Below, in pieces: positions 1 through 7,676 of a stretch of 12,693 nt of DNA. The notes beneath the pieces are model-generated. The model had not been told where the DNA came from and did no database searches. It saw only the letters and a list, made by a program, of their open reading frames with translations. Origin of the DNA: Fimenecus sp963624605 (lineage in GTDB: Bacteria > Bacillota > Clostridia > Oscillospirales > Acutalibacteraceae); assembly GCA_963624605.1 (NCBI GenBank), contig CAVFQD010000050.1, positions 1 through 12,693 on the forward strand. Reading direction: 5' to 3'. Position 1 is the first letter of the stretch. The number at the start of each line of letters is the position of its first letter. The translations under genes and the position numbers were made by a program.

Positions 1-6
1 GAATTA

Positions 7-35
7 ATTATACCACCGAATCGTGAAAAAATCAA
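7..35 (-). promoter_or_regulatory. Sigma-A-type promoter reading leftward out of the window
   Basis: On the minus strand TTGATT (35-30) is followed after 17 bases by a perfect TATAAT (12-7). This is close to the housekeeping consensus with ideal spacing. It lies just after the hairpin that ends the operon, so it probably starts a new transcript for genes beyond the left edge. The transcription start would fall at or outside position 1. Confidence 0.72.
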
Positions 36-44
36 CTGCTATGT

Positions 45-84
45 TCAGTGCGGTAGGATCACTCCCGCCGCACTGAGTTTTTTT
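45..84 (+). terminator. Intrinsic terminator hairpin at the left edge
   Basis: TCAGTGCGG (45-53) and CCGCACTGA (68-76) pair perfectly. An extra GGA/TCC pair of arms closes a small inner loop. On the plus strand the hairpin is followed after one G by seven T (78-84), the pattern of an intrinsic terminator for rightward transcription. On the minus strand the hairpin follows the NlpC/P60 stop directly but has no T-run next to it, so it would end leftward transcription only weakly. It blocks rightward antisense transcription into the operon. Confidence 0.75.
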
Positions 85-1114
85 ATTCGGTATTCTCCGT
101 ATAGGTGATATACGGTATCTTGAGCCAATGCGTAAAACCGCTGCCTGAAACATCGGAGATAATAACGCCTGCACGGGTGTTGGCGGCGTGTATCACTTTG
201 CCGCCGCCGATATAGATTCCGATGTGACCGCTGTGCCAAAGAGCAAGTCCCGGAATTTCGGGGAGCGTGTCAATCGTACCTTTTTCGGTGGCATTGTTGA
301 ACATCGTATCTGCACCGATGTCGGGCATACCGTTAGTGCCGTATTCGATAGCACCCGTTTGGGTATTCAGCCAACCGTAGCCTTTTATCAGTCCGATGCA
401 GTCCGCAGTCCGTCTGCCGAGCCAATGTGTTTTGATAAAGTCTGCCTTGCTGCCGACCTCATCGGGATATTGCTTGGCTTTTGAGTTCAGCGTTTTCTGC
501 GTAAGCACTTCGCCGTAGCTGCCCCATACATAGCCCCAACCGTGAGATTGCGCCTGCTTTGCCCATTCCACAAGGTCGAGATTGTTCTTGCTGTGCGGAT
601 CGGTGAAGCCGGAGGTGTTGATGCTGTTGGCTCTGATCGAATTCATTACCTTGCTGTAGTCCTCGGATTTCAGTTCCGTGCCGAATGCAGAGTTGACGGC
701 AGCGATGAGCTGCTCGTCTGTCTGATCCTCTGCAAAGCACCCAACCAGTCTTTCCACAAAGCCGTCCGCTTTGGAATGGTCATACAGAGCGAGGGTGTAC
801 AGCACCTGTGCCTCTTTTGTTCTTTCTGCCGTAAAGCCCTTTTCGGTCATAGCCGTTTCAATGGCCTTCATCGTATCCTCAACCGTTTGCAATTCAGCCT
901 TTTCCTCGTCTGTCAGTGTCTCGGAAACAAAGCGTTTGAGGTCCTCGGAGTCCATATCCGCGCTCATATTTAAAGCCGAAATAAATACCGCAATCGGCAT
1001 TGCGATTACAACTATAATGCCGAGTATCAGCCCTATCACCGTTTTTCGGGATTTTTTATCGGTAAATACTGCAACGGCTATTCTTTTAAGTGCCGCCGCA
1101 ACCGTTGCACTCAT
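83..1114 (-). CDS. Membrane-anchored NlpC/P60 peptidoglycan hydrolase of the conjugation apparatus
   Basis: The start is taken as the ATG at 1114 (MSATVAAALK), because AAAGGAAG lies 9 bases upstream. The TTG at 1120 is too close to that site. The protein has 343 residues. A basic N-terminus is followed by one membrane helix (about 25-48), an extracytoplasmic helical linker (50-165) and a C-terminal NlpC/P60 domain with GWGYVWGSYG (192-201), catalytic Cys239 in RTADCIGLIKGYG, His297 in GHIGIYIGGG and His309 in VIHAANT. Such enzymes cut peptide bonds in peptidoglycan and let the transfer channel pass the wall, as VirB1-like or Orf14-like proteins do. It resembles the CD1108-type proteins of clostridial conjugative transposons (from memory). 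The TAA stop touches the T-run of the following hairpin. Confidence 0.93.
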   Translation of the reverse strand: MSATVAAALKRIAVAVFTDKKSRKTVIGLILGIIVVIAMPIAVFISALNMSADMDSEDLKRFVSETLTDEEKAELQTVEDTMKAIETAMTEKGFTAERTKEAQVLYTLALYDHSKADGFVERLVGCFAEDQTDEQLIAAVNSAFGTELKSEDYSKVMNSIRANSINTSGFTDPHSKNNLDLVEWAKQAQSHGWGYVWGSYGEVLTQKTLNSKAKQYPDEVGSKADFIKTHWLGRRTADCIGLIKGYGWLNTQTGAIEYGTNGMPDIGADTMFNNATEKGTIDTLPEIPGLALWHSGHIGIYIGGGKVIHAANTRAGVIISDVSGSGFTHWLKIPYITYTENTE

Positions 1115-1204
1115 AAGCAATCACTTCCTTTTCGCAAAAAATATAAGCGCAAGTGTAATGCCTGCGCTTTGTAGCAACTTTATTATGCGTTTGCCTGCGG
1201 TGGC

Positions 1205-3037
1205 TCACCGCCCGCCTGCCTTTCCGAAAATAGCCGCCTTGTATTCGGGTGCGATAACTTGAAGCAGATACCTTTCGTTACCGCAGCGATAGAGGCAGGT
1301 ACCTCGTTCGGGATATTTGATGAGTTCAAACTCGCTCGGCTCGACCTGCAAGGCATCCATATACTCCTTCGGGTTGATCTGTCCGGCGTTGAACAGGAAC
1401 TGGTGCGTGGGAATGGAAAACAGCGGCTTTGTAAATTCTCGAATGGACGGAATCAAAAAGTCCTCGATATTCTGACTTGCCAGAATGACCGAGGAGTCCT
1501 TTTTACGCACACGCTTCATGCAGTTACGCAAATATTCGATTGTAGTCATATTCGAGAGGAAGAGGTACAGCTCATCCACCGATGCCGCCGTGCTGCCTTT
1601 GCCGAGCAGTTCGTTGCTCATATAGGACAGAATATTGAACAGCATACAGTCTTTGAGTCGGCGGTTGGTATCCATAAGCCCTTTTACACCGAACACGAGG
1701 AAGTTGGAGTCGGTGATGTTGGTGTGGCCGTTGAAGTATTTGCTTTCAGAGCCAACGCACCTGGAATGGATTCCGAGGCAGACCTCTTGGAGCGTTTCCT
1801 CTGTGTAGAGGTATTTTCTCTGCTTGTCATAGGTCATAAATTCTTCTTCGCAGAGCTTGTAAAAGTCCTGCATGACCGGAAAGTCCGAAGGCTTCTTTAC
1901 GCTGTAGTCTGTGGTGTCGGTAATACCGAATCGGGCATACAGCTTGGAGAGCAGGATTTCGATGGTGTCGATCTGCGAATCGGTAAAATCCTTGTAGCTG
2001 CGAAAAAAGTCTTTCAGAAAGGCAATGTGCTGCGAAAGCCTTGTCACTTTCTTGAACGCTTCGGGAGTTGTAGCGTCGACATCCTCAACGCTGTCTGTCC
2101 ATGCTTTCGGCTCTAACGGATTGATGGTGTATTGACCTGACATAAAATCAATATAACAGCCGCCGAGGGCATTGCACAGATCCTCGTACTCCGATTCGGG
2201 ATCGAGGCAGATGATGCGCTTGCCCGATTCACGGATGTTGGTGAGGATGAGCTTCAGAAGATAACTCTTGCCTTGACCGGAGTTGCCGAGAATAAGGATA
2301 TTGCTTGTGGTCTTGTCCTCGGCTCTGCGGTCGAAGTCCACAAGGATATTTGTGCCGTATTTATCTCTGCCGATATATGAGCCGTGTGGATCTGTCTTGC
2401 CCGAAAAATTGAACGGGTACATATTGGCGACCGAGGACGCAGGCAGCACTCGTTCATACTGTGCGCCGAACTGATTGGCGCCCACGGGCAGAACAGAAAG
2501 AAAGCCCTCTTTCTGCCGTAAGGTCAGCCTATCGACGGAAATCTTGGAACGAGTGAGTTCCATTGCAATGTCGCTCTGTAATTCCTTGAGCTTTTCCATA
2601 CTTTTGGCTTTCAGTTCGATGAACACCGAGCAATGGAGCAGAGGCTCTTTGTTTTTGCGGAGATTGGCGAGAAGTTCGATAACATCCTGCAAATTGCCCT
2701 CCGCCTCAATGGTTTCACTCACATCATTGCCGCCGCTTTTGAGTCGGTTGCGGCGAGTGGCATTTTGAATGATTTTACGCTGTTCCATAGATTCAACAAG
2801 CCTATGGTAGATGCGGAGTGTCACACCGTTGCGGTCGGCAAGCTGCGAGAGAATTGCTTGTTCCTCGGTGGACGGCGGATACTCACGAATTGCCCACACG
2901 CAGCGGTAGCTGTCGCCAACAATATAATGGTCGGATAAAAATTTAATGGTGCCGGGCAGGATCATATCGAAGAAGTCCTTGGTGCGGATTTCCTCTGCCT
3001 GCCCCGGCGTTAATACTTTCGGTTTTTTCTTAAACAT
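1205..3037 (-). CDS. VirB4-like conjugation ATPase
   Basis: This 610-residue protein follows an AAAGGA ribosome site. Residues 20-230 form the VirB4-type N-terminal region (VWAIREYPPSTEEQ at 47-60). The ATPase domain has Walker A GNSGQGKS (251-258, Lys257), LDPESEYEDL (278-287), Walker B VDELYLF (487-493) and the Q-motif-like SQNIEDF (521-527). It ends FGKAGGR. VirB4 is the energising ATPase at the cytoplasmic base of type IV secretion machines. From memory this is the CD1110-type VirB4 of clostridial conjugative transposons. It is flanked by VirB3-, VirB6- and NlpC-like genes, which confirms the role. Motifs are intact and no frameshift is seen. A long antisense open frame inside it is a by-product of codon composition. 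Confidence 0.96.
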   Translation of the reverse strand: MFKKKPKVLTPGQAEEIRTKDFFDMILPGTIKFLSDHYIVGDSYRCVWAIREYPPSTEEQAILSQLADRNGVTLRIYHRLVESMEQRKIIQNATRRNRLKSGGNDVSETIEAEGNLQDVIELLANLRKNKEPLLHCSVFIELKAKSMEKLKELQSDIAMELTRSKISVDRLTLRQKEGFLSVLPVGANQFGAQYERVLPASSVANMYPFNFSGKTDPHGSYIGRDKYGTNILVDFDRRAEDKTTSNILILGNSGQGKSYLLKLILTNIRESGKRIICLDPESEYEDLCNALGGCYIDFMSGQYTINPLEPKAWTDSVEDVDATTPEAFKKVTRLSQHIAFLKDFFRSYKDFTDSQIDTIEILLSKLYARFGITDTTDYSVKKPSDFPVMQDFYKLCEEEFMTYDKQRKYLYTEETLQEVCLGIHSRCVGSESKYFNGHTNITDSNFLVFGVKGLMDTNRRLKDCMLFNILSYMSNELLGKGSTAASVDELYLFLSNMTTIEYLRNCMKRVRKKDSSVILASQNIEDFLIPSIREFTKPLFSIPTHQFLFNAGQINPKEYMDALQVEPSEFELIKYPERGTCLYRCGNERYLLQVIAPEYKAAIFGKAGGR

Positions 3038-3075
3038 AGTTTTCCTTTCCCGGCAGTACGCAGAATTTCAAATAA

Positions 3076-3121
3076 TTTTCAGATAACCTACAATTTTGCG
3101 TATATGTAGGTTATCTGAAAA
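3076..3121 (-). repeat. Perfect 17-base inverted repeat between the TraC-like and VirB4 genes
   Basis: Arms at 3076-3092 and 3105-3121 are perfect reverse complements around a 12-base loop. On the minus strand the first arm holds the last codons (Phe-Arg) and the TAA stop of the TraC-like gene, and the second arm lies in the gap before VirB4. It is A+T rich and no T-run follows on either strand, so it is not a clear terminator. It could stabilise or process the mRNA, lower expression of the downstream genes or bind a dimeric protein. Confidence 0.9.
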
Positions 3122-3722
3122 CATCAATTATTGCCTTACTGCCGTTTTCGCTGTCCGTCGCCTCATAGAATTGTTCCCCGTCAATATCCGGCATTGTATC
3201 TCCCTGCATACTCGCGTCAAAGTATAACGCTAAAATCCGTTTAATTTCCGGCTTTTTAAGCCTATGCACCTCAAAGCCCTCGCCGGAGATTTTGCTCTCA
3301 ATGCGGTTTGCGGCCTCAAATACCTGCTTTTCTTTCTGTCCTTTGAGCCTTGCAACAAAGAAAAACTGACGGGCGGCAGCCATTTCCACCTGAATGGTAT
3401 CGAGAAAGTCTATATCCTTTTTTATGAGCTTCTTCACCCTGCCGTTTTCCTCTGCTTCAAGCCGAGCGGTCAGATAGGCTTTGTTGTCGTCAAAGCATTC
3501 GGACGAATCGGTGCAGACTATCTCAATATCCGGCAGAGCCGACAGCACCATCATAAGGTGGCGTATTTTCACTTCAATATTTGCATGCGACAGCACCGAT
3601 ATATTGGTGGGAGCCACACGGAAAAATAGCAGTTCTCCCCTGCCTGTCATAAGTCCGTATTTCGTAAAGTTCCTGATGCCGATAAGCTCCTGCACCGAAC
3701 GGCCTTTTTTCTGCTGCTTCAT
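3111..3722 (-). CDS. TraC/VirB4 N-terminal-domain-like conjugation protein
   Basis: The ATG at 3722 is preferred over the ATG at 3737, because GGAGG lies 8 bases before 3722 and the upstream Met would overlap the VirB3-like gene. The product has 203 residues. A basic start is followed by LMTGRGELLFFRVAPTNISVLS (24-45), a helical stretch and FLDTIQVEMAAARQFFFVARLKG (106-128). This pattern resembles the TraC-like N-terminal domain of Gram-positive VirB4-type proteins (a strand, then 'P-N-x-S', then 'F-L-x-x-I'). There is no Walker motif. The next gene carries the ATPase, so this looks like a separate partner of VirB4. Together the two give about 813 residues, near the size of the one-piece VirB4 of Tn916 as I recall it. 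The last codons and the TAA lie inside a perfect inverted repeat. Confidence 0.72.
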   Translation of the reverse strand: MKQQKKGRSVQELIGIRNFTKYGLMTGRGELLFFRVAPTNISVLSHANIEVKIRHLMMVLSALPDIEIVCTDSSECFDDNKAYLTARLEAEENGRVKKLIKKDIDFLDTIQVEMAAARQFFFVARLKGQKEKQVFEAANRIESKISGEGFEVHRLKKPEIKRILALYFDASMQGDTMPDIDGEQFYEATDSENGSKAIIDVFR

Positions 3723-3727
3723 TGTCG

Positions 3728-3988
3728 TTACCTCCATTCAAAATATTGCTGTGTAGATATAAGGTATTTTACGGCATAACGCATAAAATCAAGCACGGCG
3801 GTATCGTCCATACGAATGGTAAGAAAACCGTAGCAAAGCGTTACTGCCGCGGGCATAACCGTTTTAAGCTGCACTAATATAACTGCGGACAAAAGCACAG
3901 CCACAGCTATGATTACAAAGTCGCGCATACTCCAAAGCCAAAGATTGGCGGTGGCTTTCAGATTTTGCGGATAGATATATCTCGTCAT
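3728..3988 (-). CDS. VirB3/PrgI-like small membrane protein
   Basis: This 86-residue protein starts with ATGA overlapping the previous stop, behind a GGGGGAA ribosome site. It begins MTRYIYPQNLKATANLWLWSMRD, then has two close hydrophobic segments (about residues 24-41 and 44-58) and a C-terminal DFMRYAVKYLISTQQYFEW region. A short basic N-terminus, a hairpin of two membrane helices and a position directly before the VirB4 genes are typical of VirB3 or PrgI family proteins, which dock VirB4 at the membrane. The following gene starts 5 bases after its stop. The call is by size, topology and context. Confidence 0.82.
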   Translation of the reverse strand: MTRYIYPQNLKATANLWLWSMRDFVIIAVAVLLSAVILVQLKTVMPAAVTLCYGFLTIRMDDTAVLDFMRYAVKYLISTQQYFEWR

Positions 3989-4710
3989 TGCGTTATTCCC
4001 CCGTTCTCAATTTCTCTTGCTTCCTCACAGAATTCCTTGGGCGTCTGTCTGTATTCTTCACGGATTTTCTGCGTTATCATATCCTTTATAAGCTTTGATT
4101 CCGCGTCGGTCGGAACATAATCAAAATACACGCAGCCGTTGAGCTTATCTATTTCACATTCAATGCGCAATGTATCGGCATACGGGTCATATTTCCCGTA
4201 CATATTAAGCCATACATCGTCCATATCATTTATGTGCAATGCGAATTTCCTGTCCGCGTCAAACCAACACCTGAAAACCACGGTTATCTCGCTGCATATG
4301 TCGCAGTCAACCTCCATATCCCGATCAACTTCGAGCATTTCTTTTGTAAACTCCGGCGTATCCATTTTTGTAATAACAGATACCGGTCGGTATTCCGCGT
4401 CGGCATTATGGTTGCTCAGTTGTTCGCGGATATGCTCCGCAAGCTGATCCGAAAGGAATTGACTGCATACTGCTTTTGCCTGCTCATGGATAATGCCGAG
4501 ATATTTCAGCCCTGCCTTGTAACGGGAGAGGAGCTTATCATAGGTCATATCCTCGTTTAATGACGGCTCGAATATACCGTAATCTCCGTACCAGCCGGCA
4601 TACTGCTCGTTTTGCGGAATGTCTGCCGCTTCTTCATATGCGGCAATTATTTTAAATGCGTCCATACCGTATTTCTTTGAAAATTTGTTTGCCTCTTTGT
4701 AATATTCCAT
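3985..4710 (-). CDS. Unrecognised soluble acidic protein in the transfer operon
   Basis: The start chosen is the ATG at 4710, reading MEYYKEANKFSKKYG. An AGGGAG ribosome site lies just before it, and the preceding gene stops 14 bases earlier. The frame extends upstream to 4971, but that part overlaps the VirB6-like gene and looks like out-of-frame noise. The protein has 241 residues, no signal and no membrane segment. Its N-terminal half (1-100) looks helical and charged. The middle (110-200) is strand-like with a CDIC pair at 136-139, VVFRCWFDADRKFALHI and VYFDYVP. The tail is a charged helix. I do not recognise a family. It ends in an ATGA overlap with the VirB3-like gene, so it is probably co-translated with channel components. 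An accessory or regulatory part is possible, but nothing in the sequence shows it. Confidence 0.8.
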   Translation of the reverse strand: MEYYKEANKFSKKYGMDAFKIIAAYEEAADIPQNEQYAGWYGDYGIFEPSLNEDMTYDKLLSRYKAGLKYLGIIHEQAKAVCSQFLSDQLAEHIREQLSNHNADAEYRPVSVITKMDTPEFTKEMLEVDRDMEVDCDICSEITVVFRCWFDADRKFALHINDMDDVWLNMYGKYDPYADTLRIECEIDKLNGCVYFDYVPTDAESKLIKDMITQKIREEYRQTPKEFCEEAREIENGGITQ

Positions 4711-4724
4711 AATACTCCCTGCTT

Positions 4725-5618
4725 TCAAACAGCCTTTGCCACGCTGCGCGTAAGATTTACCGCCGTAGTCGTGGCGTGAACGACATTCATCATATTGACC
4801 CTTACAGAGCTGTCCAGTCCGAAGGTCTGCGCTATTTTCGGCACTTCGTCCGCCGCAAGCATAATTCCAAGCCCCATTAACATATTTGCCGAAAAGGTTA
4901 TAAGTCCGAGGTAAAGCAGCGTTGTCTGCAAAAACGCCGTTAGGCAGATAGCTATTACCTGCTTGCACCACTGATTAAAGCCGTCCGCATATCCCCTCGG
5001 TACGCTGAACATATACAGCGCGCCTACCGACATTTGTATAAGCAATATTCCGCCGCGCTTTATGTTTGCGAAAAACACCTTTATAATACAATACGCGAAC
5101 GCGACCAATGACAGCGTATTGAAAAGACTTATGTTAGCCTCTATATCCGTTAAGAATAAATTTGTAAGCGCAGATAAGCTAAGCTCGGACAGTCCCGTGC
5201 TCTTAGTTCCGGCAGCTAATGCGGCTAAATCCCGCGAAAATGTGTTTTGCAGTGTTATGCAGAACTTATACAGCTCCACAGGCAGTACGCCTATAAGGGA
5301 GCAGGCAAAAAAGCCCTTTAAAATATTAAGCGCGGTAGTCTTTATATTCGCCTTGCCGCACTGATACTCTATTGCCGTATCAAACACGGCGACAACCGTT
5401 CCCGCAGCGAACAAAGACCACCCGAAAAGCCCGAACATCTTTACCGTCGCTTTTACCCATTCAAGCCCGAACATATCCGCGCCCATATTGCCCATAAGCT
5501 TAAAAAATTCCGCAACGGCGCTGTATACCGCAAGATATATCCATTGCAGCATTTTATCAAAGATAAAGCCGGACATTTTTTCACTCAGTCCGGCAAAAAG
5601 GTCGTTTAACCAATTCAT
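4725..5618 (-). CDS. VirB6/TrbL-like polytopic membrane protein of the conjugation channel
   Basis: This 297-residue protein is preceded by GGAGGTGAAAT. It is strongly hydrophobic, with likely membrane segments near residues 24-44, 59-80, 98-118, 163-183, 188-208 and 219-250, a conserved-looking IKRGG turn (186-190) and an alanine-rich C-terminal tail. Size, topology and position just after the small two-helix protein fit the VirB6/TrbL-like proteins of clostridial conjugative transposons (CD1112-type, from memory). VirB6 proteins form the inner-membrane part of the DNA-transfer channel. Only 14 bases separate its stop from the next start. The family call rests on topology and context rather than a catalytic motif. 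Confidence 0.85.
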   Translation of the reverse strand: MNWLNDLFAGLSEKMSGFIFDKMLQWIYLAVYSAVAEFFKLMGNMGADMFGLEWVKATVKMFGLFGWSLFAAGTVVAVFDTAIEYQCGKANIKTTALNILKGFFACSLIGVLPVELYKFCITLQNTFSRDLAALAAGTKSTGLSELSLSALTNLFLTDIEANISLFNTLSLVAFAYCIIKVFFANIKRGGILLIQMSVGALYMFSVPRGYADGFNQWCKQVIAICLTAFLQTTLLYLGLITFSANMLMGLGIMLAADEVPKIAQTFGLDSSVRVNMMNVVHATTTAVNLTRSVAKAV

Positions 5619-5653
5619 AATATTTCACCTCCGAAAAAGCACATGAACAATGA

Positions 5654-5754
5654 CTAAATAACAGACCAGATATACAGCGGCGCGGTAAGGCAGAAAATAA
5701 GGCAGGCAAAAAGGATACAAGGCGCCGCAAACTCAAATTGTCCATGCTTTCTGT
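5654..5754 (-). CDS. DUF3852/TrbC-like small membrane protein, exon 2
   Basis: Exon 2 completes codon 77 (T from exon 1 plus AC) as Tyr and adds RKHGQFEFAAP, then a second membrane helix (about residues 87-107), ending PLYIWSVI and TAG. The joined protein is 110 residues: a leader, a helix, a short basic loop and another helix. The VirB6/TrbL-like gene begins 35 bases downstream, so the exon remains in the transfer operon. The frame, the length and the recognised family sequence across the junction all support the same splice point. This exon has no start of its own. Confidence 0.87.
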
Positions 5755-5811
5755 GTAGGCTAAGTACCCGACGCCTTATTGCATTACTGCAACAGGTTTC
5801 CAAATACTCGC
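5755..5811 (-). ncRNA. Group II intron domain VI with branch-point adenosine
   Basis: At the intron's 3' end, GGC pairs with GCC and GAGTA pairs with TACTT, leaving a single unpaired A at 5761 between the two helices. That A is the seventh base from the 3' splice site, where group II introns bulge the branch-point adenosine used for lariat formation. The intron ends CCTAC at 5755 and exon 2 starts ACAGAAAG. Only the basal pairing was worked out by eye. Confidence 0.85.
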
Positions 5812-5816
5812 CCCGC

Positions 5817-5850
5817 GAACCGTGCTTGCACCTCTCAGCGCACACGGCTC
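5817..5850 (-). ncRNA. Group II intron domain V (catalytic hairpin)
   Basis: The 34-base element fits the canonical domain V. The lower stem GAGCCGTG pairs with CACGGTTC and contains the catalytic AGC triad. A two-base bulge (AG) lies on the 3' side. The upper stem TGCGCT pairs with GGTGCA, capped by a GAGA tetraloop. Length, bulge position and tetraloop all match the family. It begins 8 bases after the maturase stop. Confidence 0.95.
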
Positions 5851-5858
5851 TCCCCTTG

Positions 5859-7676
5859 TTAGTTCAGTTTACCAGCGTGTAATTTTTCGTGACAATCAAC
5901 ACATAGAGCAAGGGTCTTACGATTTCTTGCAATCATAAAGCGCTCCCACTGTGCTTTTCCTTTAAGATTTTTGAGCTTTCGGATATGATGAATTTCAATA
6001 TCCGTATTTGTTTTTCCGCACAACTCGCATTGTCGTGCAGAAAGCCTATCCATCAAACTTGTTTTTGCAGAGTATTTAGCTGTATTTGGAATATCATCTA
6101 CCATAGATTTTTTCTGCATTGGTTTTCTTGCAAAACCATCATTGTAGAAAAATCTTGTTTTAATTTTACCGCTTTTATCAGTATATTTAATGCCGAAATT
6201 TTTACCGATACGGAGTTTAGCAATCGTTTTTCGCATACTTGTACGGTATTTTCCTGCAAATGTTTTAAACATACTGTATTGCATAATATAACCGAAAGAG
6301 CCTACATAAGCCGAATTGTTCGCAATACTATAATAATTTCTGAAACCTCGAATTTCACTGTTATACTGCTCTATAATTTCAAGGTCGTCATTGTTTACCA
6401 TATAACTCCTTGCTATCGGTTTCCATTTTTCCTTACCTTTGATGGTTCTAACAATTTTCATTGCGTTGTAATTAAGTAATTTCTTACACATAATCTCCAT
6501 TGGCATTTCCAAACAAACTGTACCATTCAAAAATCTGCGTGAATATCCGAGACTATTTGTTTTTGTTGCATTTGTACGGCGAACAAAAATATCGTAGCCT
6601 AAGAACCTTGCTTTCTTTTCCGAATGTGTTATCAGTGTTTTCTCATCAGACATTTCAAGTCTCAAATTTTCAGATATAAAGATTTTAATTTGTTCTTTAA
6701 TCTGTTTTGCGTCTTGCTTGCTGCCGATTACACCAATCAAAAAATCATCTGCATATCTTACATAAACAAGTCTTTTGAAGTTTTCATCAAAGGGGTCTGA
6801 ATAAGGAATACTTATTTTTATTTTTTCCAATTCGGCTATCTGCTTAGAAATAGAGCGCTTTTCATTTTCATCATTTGACATTTGCATTGCTTTAATCAGT
6901 TTTTTCCTCTGTCTTACAACTGCTGTTGATTGAGGGGAAACTTTCCTGTGTTTGCCTTTATCAAATTCTGTTTTTAGTTTTTCAATATATTCGTCCAATT
7001 CATTAAGATATATATTTGCAAGAATAGGACTGATGATACCACCCTGCGGTGTACCGCTATAAGTGGTATGGAATTTCCAGTCCTCTAAATATCCAGCTTT
7101 AAGGAATTTACGAATAAGTCTTAAAAAGCGTTCGTCCTTAATGCGCCTTGATAGTATTCCTATCATTATATCGTGATTTATATTGTCAAAGAAGCCTTTA
7201 ATATCTCCCTCAATAAACCACTTTACACCCGTAAAGGTTTTTTGAACCTGTGTGAGCGCAGTGTGACAGCTTAAATTCGGTCTGAAACCGTGAGAGTATC
7301 CTGAAAAACTATTCTCATATATACTCTCCAGAATAAGCCGTACTACTTCTTGAATGAGTTTATCGTCAAATGACGGAATACCCAATGGACGCATTTTTCC
7401 GTTTTTCTTAGGAATATAGGCTCGTTTTGATGGCTGAGGCTTGTAGCTCTCATTTTTAAGGCTTGCAATAAGTCTGTCAATGCGATTTAAACTCATTGCG
7501 TCGATGGTTTTGCCATCTGCGCCTTGTGTCATATTTCCTTGAGATGAATATATATTTTGATATGCTAACAGAAATAAATCTCTATTATACAAATTTCTGT
7601 ATAAACGCTCAAAACCATATGACTTATCAACGCTGTGTTGCTGTAAACTGTTCAACACTTTGATTGGATTTCTCAT
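5859..7676 (-). CDS. ltrA: LtrA-like group II intron reverse transcriptase/maturase with HNH endonuclease domain
   Basis: This is a 605-residue multifunctional protein, close to the 599 residues of LtrA of Lactococcus lactis, and very similar to it from memory along the whole length. Residues about 60-360 are the reverse transcriptase: RPLGIPSFDDKLIQE (96-110), GDIKGFFDNI (157-166), GTPQGGIISPILANIYL (208-224) and the catalytic YADD (308-311). All catalytic aspartates are present. Residues about 380-500 form the maturase (X) domain with LEIIEQYNSEIRGFRNYY (432-449). The DNA-binding region follows, and then an HNH-type domain with CELC (550-553), EIHHI (561-565) and CVDCH (592-596). The protein helps splice its intron and drives retrohoming into intron-less alleles. 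The frame is intact, so the intron looks active. The gene lies in domain IV, and its stop is 8 bases before domain V. Confidence 0.97.
   Translation of the reverse strand: MRNPIKVLNSLQQHSVDKSYGFERLYRNLYNRDLFLLAYQNIYSSQGNMTQGADGKTIDAMSLNRIDRLIASLKNESYKPQPSKRAYIPKKNGKMRPLGIPSFDDKLIQEVVRLILESIYENSFSGYSHGFRPNLSCHTALTQVQKTFTGVKWFIEGDIKGFFDNINHDIMIGILSRRIKDERFLRLIRKFLKAGYLEDWKFHTTYSGTPQGGIISPILANIYLNELDEYIEKLKTEFDKGKHRKVSPQSTAVVRQRKKLIKAMQMSNDENEKRSISKQIAELEKIKISIPYSDPFDENFKRLVYVRYADDFLIGVIGSKQDAKQIKEQIKIFISENLRLEMSDEKTLITHSEKKARFLGYDIFVRRTNATKTNSLGYSRRFLNGTVCLEMPMEIMCKKLLNYNAMKIVRTIKGKEKWKPIARSYMVNNDDLEIIEQYNSEIRGFRNYYSIANNSAYVGSFGYIMQYSMFKTFAGKYRTSMRKTIAKLRIGKNFGIKYTDKSGKIKTRFFYNDGFARKPMQKKSMVDDIPNTAKYSAKTSLMDRLSARQCELCGKTNTDIEIHHIRKLKNLKGKAQWERFMIARNRKTLALCVDCHEKLHAGKLN

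Noticed and set aside
542..1262. Two plus-strand open frames opposite the NlpC/P60 gene
   Set aside because: Both are antisense to a gene with a complete catalytic domain and show no start signals or recognisable motifs.
1259..2116. 285-codon open frame on the plus strand
   Set aside because: It lies wholly antisense to the VirB4 gene with its clear Walker motifs, has no ribosome site and its translation resembles no protein. It is a by-product of the codon use on the other strand.
3723..3737. Earlier ATG of the TraC-like gene (5 extra codons)
   Set aside because: GGAGG is correctly spaced for the ATG at 3722 and would lie inside the coding region if 3737 were used.
4711..4971. 87-codon upstream extension of the 241-residue unknown protein
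   Set aside because: It overlaps the VirB6-like gene out of frame, and a clear ribosome site precedes the internal ATG at 4710.
5985..6479. Plus-strand 164-codon frame within the intron
   Set aside because: It is antisense to the maturase gene, whose reverse transcriptase and HNH motifs are intact.
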